Shown here: positions 1 through 8,177 of the stretch, in pieces
How positions within the stretch are numbered: position 1 is the stretch's first letter
Layout: each line of letters opens with the position of its first letter
From: an uncultured delta proteobacterium
GTDB taxonomy: Bacteria > Myxococcota_A > Polyangia > Polyangiales > Polyangiaceae
NCBI GenBank assembly: GCA_903906315.1
Contig: CAIVJW010000096.1
Location: forward strand, 1-43,846
Direction: 5' to 3'
Length of the DNA stretch: 43,846 nucleotides
The notes under the pieces: model-generated
What the model was told of the DNA's origin: nothing
Databases searched by the model: none
Seen by the model: only the letters and a program-made list of their open reading frames with translations
Translations under genes and position numbers: made by a program

Positions 1-1
1 C

Positions 2-223
2 CCCGGCGGCCTCGGCGGCGCCGACCCGGGCCCAGGCCCCGGTCCCGACCCGGGTCCGGGCCCCGACCCGGCGCAGTGCAACGGCCTCGACCTCGTCGGC
101 ACCTGCAACGGCGACGTGCTGCGCTACTGCGAATACGGCTTCGCCTTCGAGGTCGACTGCAGCATGTTCGGCGCCAACTGCGCCTTCGACCCCGCCTTCG
201 GCCTCCACGACTGCGCGTTCTGA
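2..223 (+). CDS. C-terminal end of a secreted Cys-rich protein (partial)
   Basis: An open frame enters from the left edge and stops with TGA at 221-223, giving 73 residues. The first ~22 are a low-complexity Gly/Pro/Asp linker with repeated Pro-Gly-Pro-Asp steps. The rest is a compact tail with six cysteines. Linker plus Cys-rich tail is typical of exported myxobacterial proteins with disulphide-stabilised modules, so an extracytoplasmic location is likely. The N-terminus and any signal peptide lie outside the window, and no family can be named. Confidence 0.6.
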   Translation, partial: PGGLGGADPGPGPGPDPGPGPDPAQCNGLDLVGTCNGDVLRYCEYGFAFEVDCSMFGANCAFDPAFGLHDCAF

Positions 224-275
224 CCCGGTCGCCGCGGTCGCGGCGGCCCCGGCCCCCGCGACCGCGCGCGACCCG

Positions 276-281
276 CTATGA
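276..281 (+). promoter_or_regulatory. -10-like hexamer TATGAT before the FHA-sigma54 gene
   Basis: TATGAT ends 9 nt before the GTG start at 291, and no Shine-Dalgarno sequence lies between. No convincing -35 is visible. If used, transcription would begin at or next to the start codon (leaderless mRNA). Similar spacing recurs at 8117, 15792, 36831 and 40662. Confidence 0.4.
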
Positions 282-290
282 TCACCCCCC

Positions 291-1682
291 GTGCCCCCGG
301 GTCCGCGCGTCCCCCCGCCCCCTCCCCCGCCCTCGCGCCGATTCGGCGACGAGACGGCCCCGCTCGCGCGCCCGGGCTCGCCGCTCCGGCCCGCGCCCCT
401 CGGCGCCGTCGTGCGCGTGCTCGACGCGCGCGCGACCCCGCCGACCTTCCGCCTGCGCCACGGCACCTGCGTCCTCGGATCGGCTCCCGACGCCGACCTC
501 GTCATCGACGAGGCCACCGTCTCGCGCAACCACGTCGAGCTCGGCCTCGTCGCCGAGGGCGTCACCGTGCGCGACCTCGGCAGCCGCAACGGCACCTTCT
601 ACCAGGGCCAGCGCGTCGAGAAGATGGTGCTCGGCCTCGGCGGGATGATCCAGGTCGGCGCCGCGACCGTCGTCCTCGAGGCCGACACCGAGGCGCTCGT
701 CCGCGGCCTCGAGTACTCGGGCACGAGCTACCGCGGCATGGTCGGCGCGTCGGCCGCGATGCGGCGGCTCTTCGCCTTGCTCACCCGGCTCGAGGGATCC
801 GTGGCCACCGTGCTCGTCGAGGGCGAGTCCGGGGTCGGCAAGGAGCTGGTCGCGAGCGCGCTGCACTCCGGATCCTCGGTCGCGGCGGGCCCGTTCGTGG
901 TGATCAACTGCGGCGCCATCCCGCGCGAGCTCGTCGCGAGCGAGCTCTTCGGCCACCGCCGCGGCGCGTTCTCGGGCGCGCACGAGGCCCGTCGCGGCGC
1001 GCTCGACAGCGCCGACGGCGGCACGCTCTTCCTCGACGAGATCGGTGAGCTGCCCGTCGACGTGCAGCCCGCGCTGCTCCGCGCCGTCGAGCTCGGCGAG
1101 GTCCGGTCCGTCGGCGACGACGCCGCGCACCGCGTGAAGGTCCGCATCGTCGCGGCCACGAACCGCGACCTCGAGGCCGAGGTGCGCGCCGGCCGCTTCC
1201 GACAGGATCTCTTCTACCGCCTCGCCGTCGTGCGGCTGAGGGTGCCGCCGCTCCGGGACCGCCCCGACGACGTCGAGCCCCTCGCGCGCAGGTTCGCCGC
1301 GTCCGTCGGCCTCGACGATCTGCCCTCCCACGTGATCGAGGAGCTGAAGGCCCGCGCCTGGACCGGCAACGCGCGCGAGCTCTCCAACGCCGTGCAGTCC
1401 TACGCGGCGCTCGGCCTGCTGCCCGGCGCGACGCTCGCCGGCGTCGAGGCCGTCGACGGCGCCTTCGCGCGGCTCGTGGACGTGCGGCGCCCGTACGCCG
1501 ACCAGAAGGAGGACGTGACGGACCGCTTCACGCGCGTCTACCTCGCCGCCTTGATCGCGCACACGGGCGGCAACCAGAGCGAAGCCGCGCGCCTCGCGGG
1601 GCTGAACCGCAGCTACCTCGGGAGGCTGCTCGTCAAGCACGGGCTCGCGCGCGGCGGCTCCGGCGGCGCCGGCGAGGACTAG
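291..1682 (+). CDS. FHA-domain sigma-54-dependent transcriptional activator
   Basis: A 463-residue enhancer-binding protein that should activate sigma-54 RNA polymerase in response to a phosphothreonine signal. After a proline-rich start, an FHA domain spans about 45-130, with the conserved Gly near 62 and SRNH near 79-82. The AAA+ domain (about 150-370) has Walker A GESGVGKE at 178-185, the sigma-54 contact loop GAFSGA at 225-230 (Ser in place of the usual Thr) and Walker B with D249-E250. A Fis-type helix-turn-helix closes the protein (GNQSEAARLAGLNRS). FHA replaces the usual receiver domain, so control is probably by phosphopeptide binding. The Ser/Thr kinase gene starts 2 nt downstream and is the obvious candidate partner. 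The start is GTG without a ribosome-binding site. Confidence 0.93.
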   Translation: MPPGPRVPPPPPPPSRRFGDETAPLARPGSPLRPAPLGAVVRVLDARATPPTFRLRHGTCVLGSAPDADLVIDEATVSRNHVELGLVAEGVTVRDLGSRNGTFYQGQRVEKMVLGLGGMIQVGAATVVLEADTEALVRGLEYSGTSYRGMVGASAAMRRLFALLTRLEGSVATVLVEGESGVGKELVASALHSGSSVAAGPFVVINCGAIPRELVASELFGHRRGAFSGAHEARRGALDSADGGTLFLDEIGELPVDVQPALLRAVELGEVRSVGDDAAHRVKVRIVAATNRDLEAEVRAGRFRQDLFYRLAVVRLRVPPLRDRPDDVEPLARRFAASVGLDDLPSHVIEELKARAWTGNARELSNAVQSYAALGLLPGATLAGVEAVDGAFARLVDVRRPYADQKEDVTDRFTRVYLAALIAHTGGNQSEAARLAGLNRSYLGRLLVKHGLARGGSGGAGED

Positions 1683-1684
1683 CC

Positions 1685-3184
1685 ATGGCCCCGCGCCCGC
1701 GCGCGCGCCGCGAGGTCATCCCGGGGTCGCGCTACGAGCTGGTCGCGCGCATCGGCGAGGGCGGGACCGCGACGGTGTGGCTCGGCCGGCTGCGCGCCGA
1801 CCTCGGGGGGCTCGCGCGCCTCGTCGCCGTGAAGCGCGCGCACCCGCACCTCGCGCGCGATCCCGAGGCCCGGCGCCTGCTGCTGCGCGAGGCGGCCGTC
1901 GCGTCGCGCGTCAACCACGCGAACGTGGTCTCGGTGCTCGACGTCGACGCGCCGGGCGAGGAGCTCCTGCTCGTGCTCGACTACGTCGAGGGCGCGTCGC
2001 TGGCGGAGCTGCTCGAGCCGGGCGAGGACGGTGCGGCCCCGCTGCCCGCGCCGGTCGCGCTGACGATCCTCCTCGACGCCTGCGCGGGCCTCGTCGCGGT
2101 GCACGAGCTCGACGACGACGCGGGGCGGCCGATGGGCCTGCTGCACCGCGATGTGTCGCCGCAGAACGTCCTCGTCGGCGTCGACGGCACCGCGCGCATC
2201 ACCGACTTCGGGCTGGCGAAGCTCGCGCAGGATCTATCCCGCGCGAGCGGCACGTTCGCCGGCAAGATGGCGTATTTGCCGCCCGAGCACGTCGATGGCG
2301 GGCCGTACGACGCGCGCGGCGAGGTGTTCGCGGCGGGCGTCGTGACGTGGGAGGCGCTCGCGGGGCGGCGGCTCTTCCGCGGCGCGGGCGATCACGACAC
2401 GCGGCTGCGCCTGCTGCGCGGCGACGCGCCGCGGCTATCGGAGGCCGCGCCGGCGCTCGGGCAGGCGCTCGACGCGGTCGTCGCGCGGGCGCTCGACCCG
2501 CAGCCGCGGTGCCGGTACCCGAGCGTGCGCGCCTTCGCCGCCGCGCTCGAGGCCGCGGCGAGAGAAGGCGGGCTGCTCGGGTCGGCGAGCGAGGTCGCGG
2601 CCACGGTGCAGCGCCTCGCGGGGCCGGCGCTGGCCGATCGGCGCGCGGCGGCGCGGACGGGCGCGGCCACGTCGGAAGGCGGCGGGCTGGCGCGGGACGC
2701 CGAGGTCGATCACACGCGCGAGCTCGTGCGGGCCGACGCGGGGCCCGCAGCCGGCGACGCGACGACCACGGAGGCGGCGCCGTCGGTCGCGGAGCGGCCC
2801 GCCTCGCCGGCGCGACGACGCGCGGCCGCGGCGCTCGCCTCGCTCGGCGCGGTCGCGATCGTGGGGTTCGTGATCGCCTCGCCGGACGCGCCCGCGCCCG
2901 CGCCCCCTCCGAGGGTCGGCAGCGCCCTCGGGGTCGAGGTCGCCCCTCCGCCGTCGCCGGTCGCGCCGACGACCGCCCCGATGGGCGGCGCCGACGCCGG
3001 CCGCTTCGCCGCGATCCCCGACGACCCGATCGTCCTCGACGCGACCGATCCGCCCGCGCCGCCGACCGACGTCACCCCCACCCCGCCTCGCGGGGCGCGC
3101 ACGAGGACCGCGCCGTCACGGCCGACCCGCGCACCGCCCGACGCGCCGCGCGGCCAGCGCCCCCCCGCAAACCCCTACAAATGA
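1685..3184 (+). CDS. Eukaryote-type Ser/Thr protein kinase with one membrane segment
   Basis: A 499-residue PknB-like kinase. The Gly-rich loop GEGGTATV is near 24-31, the ATP-binding lysine is K50 in VAVK, the catalytic loop is HRDVSPQN from 154, and DFG begins at 174. An Ala/Arg-rich linker leads to one hydrophobic segment at about 380-399. The last ~100 residues are Pro/Ala/Thr-rich with no recognised domain and probably lie outside the membrane. The gene starts 2 nt after the FHA-sigma54 gene, and its stop overlaps the next start (ATGA at 3181-3184), so the three genes look like one operon. A kinase that phosphorylates a target read by the neighbouring FHA domain is the simplest reading, but that is inference. 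Confidence 0.92.
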   Translation: MAPRPRARREVIPGSRYELVARIGEGGTATVWLGRLRADLGGLARLVAVKRAHPHLARDPEARRLLLREAAVASRVNHANVVSVLDVDAPGEELLLVLDYVEGASLAELLEPGEDGAAPLPAPVALTILLDACAGLVAVHELDDDAGRPMGLLHRDVSPQNVLVGVDGTARITDFGLAKLAQDLSRASGTFAGKMAYLPPEHVDGGPYDARGEVFAAGVVTWEALAGRRLFRGAGDHDTRLRLLRGDAPRLSEAAPALGQALDAVVARALDPQPRCRYPSVRAFAAALEAAAREGGLLGSASEVAATVQRLAGPALADRRAAARTGAATSEGGGLARDAEVDHTRELVRADAGPAAGDATTTEAAPSVAERPASPARRRAAAALASLGAVAIVGFVIASPDAPAPAPPPRVGSALGVEVAPPPSPVAPTTAPMGGADAGRFAAIPDDPIVLDATDPPAPPTDVTPTPPRGARTRTAPSRPTRAPPDAPRGQRPPANPYK

Positions 3185-4125
3185 AGCCCATTTCGCGTTC
3201 CGCACCGCGCGACGCCGCCGTCGCCCTGACGATCGCGATCGCGCTCTCGGCCCCGCGCGACGCCCGCGCCGACGAGACCGCTCGACAGCGCGCAGGGGCG
3301 CTGTACGACCGCGGGGCGGCGGCGCAGGCCCGGGGCGACCACGCCGAGGCCGCCCGCCTCTTCACCCGCGCCGACGACGCGCTCCCGAACGAGGTCGCGC
3401 TCGAGGCCGCCCTCGGCGCCGTCACGCTCGCCGACGAGGTCGCGCTCGGCATGGAGCTCGCGGAGCGGGCGGCCTCGCGCGTGATCGCCGGCAAGCTCGC
3501 GACGAAGGCCGCGGACGTGCGGCGCCGCTTCGCCCCGCGGGCCGGGCGCGTGATCATCGAGTGCCCGCCCGCCGTGCGCTGCGCCGCGCGGATCGACGGC
3601 GCCCACGCGCGGCCGGGCGACGCGCGCTGGGCGAGCGTCGGGATCCACCGCGTCGAGATCGACGCCGGAAGCCGCTCCGAGGCGAGCTTCGTCACCGTCG
3701 AGCCCGGCCGCACGGCGCGGGTCACGATCCGCGAGGTCGATCGCGCGGGTCCGGGCGCGCCGGGCGACCACGCCGTCGCCCCTGCCGCCTCGAGCGCGCC
3801 CGAGGGCCTCTCGCCGGGCTGGTTCTGGCTCGGCGCAGGGCTGACGGCCGCCGCGGGCCTCGCGACGGCCGCCTCCTACGCCGACACCGCCTCGCGGCAC
3901 GACGCCTTCGTCGCGCACCCTACGCGCGAGGCCGCCGCCGACGGCGAGGCCGCGCAGACCCGGTCGCTCGCCCTCCTCGGCGTCAGCGCGGGGCTCCTCG
4001 CCACCACGACCGTCGTCGGCGTCGCCTTCGTGCGCTGGACGGGCCCGGCGCGAACGGCGCCCGTCGCGCGCGCGGTCACGCTGGGCTTCGGCGCCGGCGG
4101 TTTCCTCGCCTCGGGCCGCTTCTGA
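3181..4125 (+). CDS. Exported TPR/PEGA-like membrane protein of the kinase operon
   Basis: A 314-residue protein whose ATG overlaps the kinase stop codon. A signal-like N-terminus with a hydrophobic stretch at 12-24 could be cleaved after ARA at about residue 30. The stretch from about 35 to 115 resembles tetratricopeptide helices. It is followed by a small beta-rich region (about 120-180) with a PEGA-like pattern (Cys pair ECPPAVRC, then IDGA, then WASVGIHRVEI). Two hydrophobic helices follow at about 213-233 and 262-283. Such proteins commonly follow kinase genes in myxobacteria, and the tight linkage suggests a membrane partner of the kinase. Its specific function is unknown. Confidence 0.75.
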   Translation: MKPISRSAPRDAAVALTIAIALSAPRDARADETARQRAGALYDRGAAAQARGDHAEAARLFTRADDALPNEVALEAALGAVTLADEVALGMELAERAASRVIAGKLATKAADVRRRFAPRAGRVIIECPPAVRCAARIDGAHARPGDARWASVGIHRVEIDAGSRSEASFVTVEPGRTARVTIREVDRAGPGAPGDHAVAPAASSAPEGLSPGWFWLGAGLTAAAGLATAASYADTASRHDAFVAHPTREAAADGEAAQTRSLALLGVSAGLLATTTVVGVAFVRWTGPARTAPVARAVTLGFGAGGFLASGRF

Positions 4126-4199
4126 CCGGCGCCCGGCGCGCGGACCTCGCGCGAGCCGACGCGATTGCGTCCGCCCGGCGCGTGGACCAGGATCGCGCG

Positions 4200-5138
4200 G
4201 TGCGCGGACACGCCCTCTTCGAGCAGGTTCCGGATCGCGTTTCCATCTTCGAGGTGAGCCCGCGCGACGGCCTCCAGAACGAGGCCGCGATGGTGCCGAT
4301 CGAGGGCAAGAAGCGCCTCGTCGAGGCGCTGGTCGCCGCGGGCCTCCGCCGCGTCGAGATCACGAGCTTCGTCTCGCCGAAATGGGTGCCTCAGCTCGGC
4401 GACGCCGAGGACCTCGCGGCCGCGCTCGTGCCGCCCGAGGGCGTGACGTACAGCGCCCTCTGCCCGAACGCGCGCGGCCTCGACCGCGCGCTCGCCGTGG
4501 GCCTGCGCGAGATCGCGGTCTTCATGAGCGCGAGCGAGACGCACAACCGGATGAACGTCAACAAGTCGATCGCCGACACGCTCCGCGTGTTCGAGGAGAT
4601 CGTGCCGCCCGCGCGCGAGGCGGGGATCGCGGTGCGCGCGTACGTCTCGACGGTGTGGGGCTGCCCGTACGAGGGCGCGGTCGACCCGGCCGGGGCACTC
4701 GCGATAGCGCAGCGCCTCGTCGCGCTCGGCTGCTACCAGGTCTCGCTCGGCGACACGATCGGCGTCGGCACCCCGGGACAGACGGCCGAGATCGTCCGGC
4801 GCTTCCGCGACGCGATGCCCGTCGAGCAGATCGCGCTGCACCTGCACGACACGCGCGGCACGGCGCTCGCGAACCTGCTCGTCGGGCTCGAGCTCGGCGT
4901 GCGCGACTTCGACGCCTCGGTCTCGGGCGTCGGCGGCTGCCCGTACGCGCCCGGCGCCGCGGGCAACGTCGCGACCGAGGACCTCGTCTACATGCTGCAC
5001 GGCCTCGGCATCGAGACGGGCATCGACCTCGACAAGCTCATCGAGGCCGGCAACGTCGCCGAGCAGGTCATCGGGCGCCCGCTCCCGGGCAAGGTGCACC
5101 GCGCCGGGCCGCTGCGCGTCCGCAAGCCGAAGGGCTGA
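4200..5138 (+). CDS. mvaB: Hydroxymethylglutaryl-CoA lyase
   Basis: A 312-residue DRE-TIM-type lyase that cleaves HMG-CoA to acetoacetate and acetyl-CoA, the last step of leucine breakdown. Seen in the sequence: the metal/catalytic motif SPRDGLQNE with D23, the metal-binding HLHDTRG with H214 and H216, the loop VSLGDTIGVGTP, and the signature GGCPYAPGAAGN with the catalytic Cys at 247. Two GTG starts are possible, at 4182 and 4200. The second is chosen because AGGA lies 8 nt upstream and the N-terminus then matches family length better. No other leucine-pathway gene is adjacent, and the gene stands alone before a convergent hairpin. Confidence 0.92.
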   Translation: MRGHALFEQVPDRVSIFEVSPRDGLQNEAAMVPIEGKKRLVEALVAAGLRRVEITSFVSPKWVPQLGDAEDLAAALVPPEGVTYSALCPNARGLDRALAVGLREIAVFMSASETHNRMNVNKSIADTLRVFEEIVPPAREAGIAVRAYVSTVWGCPYEGAVDPAGALAIAQRLVALGCYQVSLGDTIGVGTPGQTAEIVRRFRDAMPVEQIALHLHDTRGTALANLLVGLELGVRDFDASVSGVGGCPYAPGAAGNVATEDLVYMLHGLGIETGIDLDKLIEAGNVAEQVIGRPLPGKVHRAGPLRVRKPKG

Positions 5139-5152
5139 TCGGCCGCGTCGCG

Positions 5153-5169
5153 CGGGCGATCACCGCCCG
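5153..5169. terminator. Short hairpin between convergent genes
   Basis: CGGGCG-ATCAC-CGCCCG is a perfect 6-bp stem with a 5-nt loop, between the ends of the HMG-CoA lyase gene and the PAS-domain gene. There is no T-run, as is common in high-GC genomes. Its position between convergent stops suggests bidirectional termination. Confidence 0.4.
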
Positions 5170-5179
5170 ACGGCCCGGG

Positions 5180-5785
5180 TCACTTGCGCGAGCGCGAGGC
5201 GCGGTAGGCGCCGTAGTAATAGCCCATGCACAGGGCGCAGATCCCGTGGCTCACGCGAGCCGGCTGGTTCGACACCCACGCGGGCACCCAGTCCCACTGG
5301 GCCTGATCGGCGCGGCGGACGCGGCGGCAGTTGCTGCACATGGTCACGAGGCCCGTCGGCGCGCGGTAGGCGTCGTCGAGCGGCTCGCTGGCCGCGGCCT
5401 CGACAGGCTCCTCGACCACGAGCGAGTGCGACACGAGCAGCACGTGGTCGCCCGCCGGCAGCACGCGCATGCGAAACGTCCGGCGACTCGTCGGCGACGA
5501 GCACTCGTATTGCTGCTCGAAGGGCTCCTGACGGTCGGCGCAGTCGAGGACGACCTCCTCGTAGAACCCCCGCAGCGTGCCCGAAATGGCCTCGAAGTAG
5601 CTCGCGCCCACGCCGAAGCGGTCCGGCACGTCGTCGCCGCCATTCGCCCCGGCGAAGCGCCGCCAACCGGCGTTAAACCACAGGATCGTGCCGTCGTCGC
5701 GGATCGCCACAAGCGAGCCCGGATCGTCGGCGAGCGCCTTCGCGTCGAACGCGCCGAGCTCGCTCGGCAATGCGGGGATCGTCAC
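5180..5785 (-). CDS. PAS-domain protein with C-terminal paired CxxC motif
   Basis: A 201-residue soluble protein. Residues about 10-130 look like a PAS sensor fold (SLVAIRDDGTILWFNAGWRRF near the start, then a FRMRVLP strand). The C-terminal ~55 residues carry CSNC (C150, C153) and, 30 residues on, CALC (C183, C186), with the pattern CSxCRR...W...SHGICxxC. This Cys module occurs at the ends of PAS and response-regulator proteins and could bind a metal or sense redox, but its role is not settled. No output domain such as a kinase, GGDEF or HTH is present. The start is GTG at 5785 with AAGGAAGAG about 8 nt upstream. Confidence 0.8.
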   Translation of the reverse strand: MTIPALPSELGAFDAKALADDPGSLVAIRDDGTILWFNAGWRRFAGANGGDDVPDRFGVGASYFEAISGTLRGFYEEVVLDCADRQEPFEQQYECSSPTSRRTFRMRVLPAGDHVLLVSHSLVVEEPVEAAASEPLDDAYRAPTGLVTMCSNCRRVRRADQAQWDWVPAWVSNQPARVSHGICALCMGYYYGAYRASRSRK

Positions 5786-5844
5786 GGGAGAGCTCTTCCT
5801 TGCGCAGCCTCCGGTCGCGACGCGAGCGCGCGACCGGGCGACGG

Positions 5845-7557
5845 TTACGGCGGGCTGCCCGCCTGGCACGTGAGGCGCGTGAAGAACACGTGGTGCTCGC
5901 CCGCGTCGCGGTCGTCGCGGAACAGGATCGCGAGGTTGCCGTCGGGGCCGAAGGTCGCGGTCGGCAGGATGCTGTCGCGCGGCGCGTTGGTGAGGCGCTG
6001 CTCGGCCGAGAGCGGGTCGAGGCTCAGGTCGACCGTGCGCGAGTAGAGCTCGTAGCCGTCGTTCTGGTCGCGGTCGTCGGCGTACAGCACGATGACGCGA
6101 TCGCCGAGCGAGCGCAGGAACGGGTAGCGCGATCGGAACGCCCCGGGGCTCGTGACGGCGCGCGGCTTGACGATCACCTGCCCGTCCTCGGACAGCACGG
6201 TCGCGTAGATGGCCTTCGGGGCCGCGCTCTTGTCGTACCAGGCGACGATGTACGTGCCCGGCGCGCCGTCCCTCCCGGGGTTGTACGTGATGGCCGGACC
6301 GACCGCCTCGGTCGCGCCGTCGGTGAGGTCGATCGACGCCGCCATCGCGGGTGTCAGGTCCTGGTGGAGCAGCTGGAACTCGACGTAGTGCACGCCGGCG
6401 CTGCCCATCGTCCAGACGAGCCCGACGCCCTTCACGCCGACCGCGATCGCGGGCGACTCGTTGTCGAGCATGCCCGCGACCGACGCCGTGATCGGCACGT
6501 TGTCGCCGTGCGGGAGGGCGTCGACGCCGACGCGCTGGCCGTACAGGTTGAACACGCCGTCGCGGTTGTCCTGCCACGCGAGGAGGAACTCCTGGCCGTT
6601 GTAGCCGAGCGCCGGGCTGAGCGAGAAGCCGGCCGCCGCCGTGAGGCGCACGTCGGGCACGACCTTCTTGCCCGCGCCGTCGAGGAGCGTGAAGTAGAGC
6701 TCGTAGTCGGCGTCGCGGCGGTCCTCCCACGCGACGCCGTAGCGGTCGCCGATCCACATCACGGGGCCGCCGGCGGCGTCCGCGTTGACCATGGTGACGA
6801 GGTGCTCGCCGGGGGGGAGCTTCTCCCCGGTCGCGTCGAGGCTCGACGCGTAGACGGACGATCCGCCGTTCGTGCCCGTGTACGTGGCCACGTACGCGGT
6901 GCCGCTCCACGCGATGCCGCCGGGGGCCGCGGGCGCGAGGTCGCCCGAGATGCGCACCGGCTCGGCGTCGATGGGCACGTAGGACGCGTTCTCGTCGGCG
7001 ACGCCGTTGCAGTCGTTGTCGACGCCGTCGCAGGCCTCCTTCGCGCCCGGGTGCACCGCCGGGTTGGTGTCGTCGCAGTCGTCGCCGCACGCGCCCGGCG
7101 CGCCCGGCGCGAAGCCCGCGAGCGGGCCGGTGTGTCCGTCGCGATCGCGATCGGCGGTGCGGGGCGCGTGGCCGCAGATGCCGGTGTCGGGGTCGCAGCC
7201 GTCCTGCGTGCACTCGTCGCCGTCGTCGCAGTCGCGCGGGGCGAGCGTGACGCACACGCGGCCCTCGATCGATCCGGCCGCAGCGCCGGCGTCCGGCGAG
7301 CCGCCGTCCGCGCCCGCGTCGCCCGCGCCGCCGTCGAGCTGCGCGACGGAGGGCGCGCGGCAGACGACCGGGTAGCAAAGGTCGCCAAAGCCGGGGCAAT
7401 CGGCGTCGACGCGGCACTCGGGGTCGGGCGCGGCCGGCGGCGGCACGTTGAGCGACGTGCGCGCGCCGCACGCGGCGACGAGCGCGCCGACGACGACGGC
7501 GCCCGCCGCGCCGCGCGCGAGGGCGCGAGCGAGCCTCGATCGGTGGGGAGCGATCAC
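5845..7557 (-). CDS. MopE-type Cys-rich lipoprotein with repeat-rich C-terminal half
   Basis: A 570-residue predicted lipoprotein: hydrophobic leader and lipobox LVAAC with C30. Next comes a Cys-rich region with the CDDGDECTQDGCDPDTGICG pattern, then the MopE/putative metal-binding signature DDCDDTNPAVHPGAKEACDG continuing into VDNDCNG. The remaining ~400 residues contain recurring blocks such as AWEDRRDADYELY, AWQDNRDGVFNLY and YADDRDQNDGYELY, which suggests a beta-propeller-like fold. Probable location is the outer membrane or cell surface. MopE domains were named after a copper-binding protein, but metal binding here is unproven. The GTG start overlaps the upstream gene's stop by 4 nt (GTGA at 7554-7557), so the two are co-expressed. 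Confidence 0.8.
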   Translation of the reverse strand: MIAPHRSRLARALARGAAGAVVVGALVAACGARTSLNVPPPAAPDPECRVDADCPGFGDLCYPVVCRAPSVAQLDGGAGDAGADGGSPDAGAAAGSIEGRVCVTLAPRDCDDGDECTQDGCDPDTGICGHAPRTADRDRDGHTGPLAGFAPGAPGACGDDCDDTNPAVHPGAKEACDGVDNDCNGVADENASYVPIDAEPVRISGDLAPAAPGGIAWSGTAYVATYTGTNGGSSVYASSLDATGEKLPPGEHLVTMVNADAAGGPVMWIGDRYGVAWEDRRDADYELYFTLLDGAGKKVVPDVRLTAAAGFSLSPALGYNGQEFLLAWQDNRDGVFNLYGQRVGVDALPHGDNVPITASVAGMLDNESPAIAVGVKGVGLVWTMGSAGVHYVEFQLLHQDLTPAMAASIDLTDGATEAVGPAITYNPGRDGAPGTYIVAWYDKSAAPKAIYATVLSEDGQVIVKPRAVTSPGAFRSRYPFLRSLGDRVIVLYADDRDQNDGYELYSRTVDLSLDPLSAEQRLTNAPRDSILPTATFGPDGNLAILFRDDRDAGEHHVFFTRLTCQAGSPP

Positions 7558-8108
7558 AGGCACCCGCCGAAGCCCTCGACGTCGATCGGCTCGCACACCA
7601 GGCCCGGCGGGCACCCGTCGTTCCCCTTCAGGTTGCACAGACCGACGCACTGAATGCCCTCCCCCGAGACGACGCACACGAAGCCCGGCGCGCAGAGCTC
7701 CTGCTCGCACGAGTCGCCCTGCGTGGCGAGGCCGGCGGGCGCGCACGCGGCGCCGTAGACCTCCTGGGTGCAGGCGTCGGCCGGGTACTGCACGAAGATG
7801 TAGCAACCCTGGTCCGGCGCGCAGTCGCCGTTGCCCTGGTGATACGGGTCGCACTGCAGGTCCTGGATCGGTGGCCCCGCCTCGGGGCAGCCGGGATCGA
7901 CGTAGTCGTCGAAGGCGTCGTGGCTCGCGTCCTCGGGGCGCGCGTCCTCGGCGGGCATCCCCGAATCGCGCACCCGCGCGTCACGACCGGCGTCGCGCGC
8001 CGGCGCGATCGACGCCTCGTCCTCGACGACCGTCGTGCCGCACCCGAACCCGAGCCCCACCGAGGGAGCGGCGAGGCTCGAGGCCACGAGAAGCAAGCGC
8101 CAGCGCAT
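7554..8108 (-). CDS. Small Cys-rich exported protein, probable lipoprotein
   Basis: A 184-residue protein with a signal peptide ending near C23 (GLGFGC, an imperfect lipobox). An Asp/Ala/Arg-rich spacer leads to about 120 residues with 14 further cysteines in regular spacing (QGCYIFVQ, CEQELCAPGFVCV, CPPGLVCEP). That pattern indicates a disulphide-rich extracellular module. No enzyme motif is present. Its stop overlaps the start of the MopE-type lipoprotein, so a two-gene surface-protein operon is likely. The start is ATG with no ribosome-binding site, but with TACCAT 8 nt upstream. Confidence 0.75.
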   Translation of the reverse strand: MRWRLLLVASSLAAPSVGLGFGCGTTVVEDEASIAPARDAGRDARVRDSGMPAEDARPEDASHDAFDDYVDPGCPEAGPPIQDLQCDPYHQGNGDCAPDQGCYIFVQYPADACTQEVYGAACAPAGLATQGDSCEQELCAPGFVCVVSGEGIQCVGLCNLKGNDGCPPGLVCEPIDVEGFGGCL

Positions 8109-8116
8109 GGGCCGAC

Positions 8117-8122
8117 ATGGTA
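8117..8122 (-). promoter_or_regulatory. -10-like hexamer TACCAT 8 nt before a start codon
   Basis: On the minus strand TACCAT lies 8 nt before the ATG at 8108, with no Shine-Dalgarno between. No -35 is clear. The spacing fits a leaderless transcript for the two-gene lipoprotein operon. Confidence 0.35.
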
Positions 8123-8177
8123 CCGATTTGAGCGGGCGAGGCCAGAGCGCGACGCGAACAGGCCCCGCGCGCGCCGG

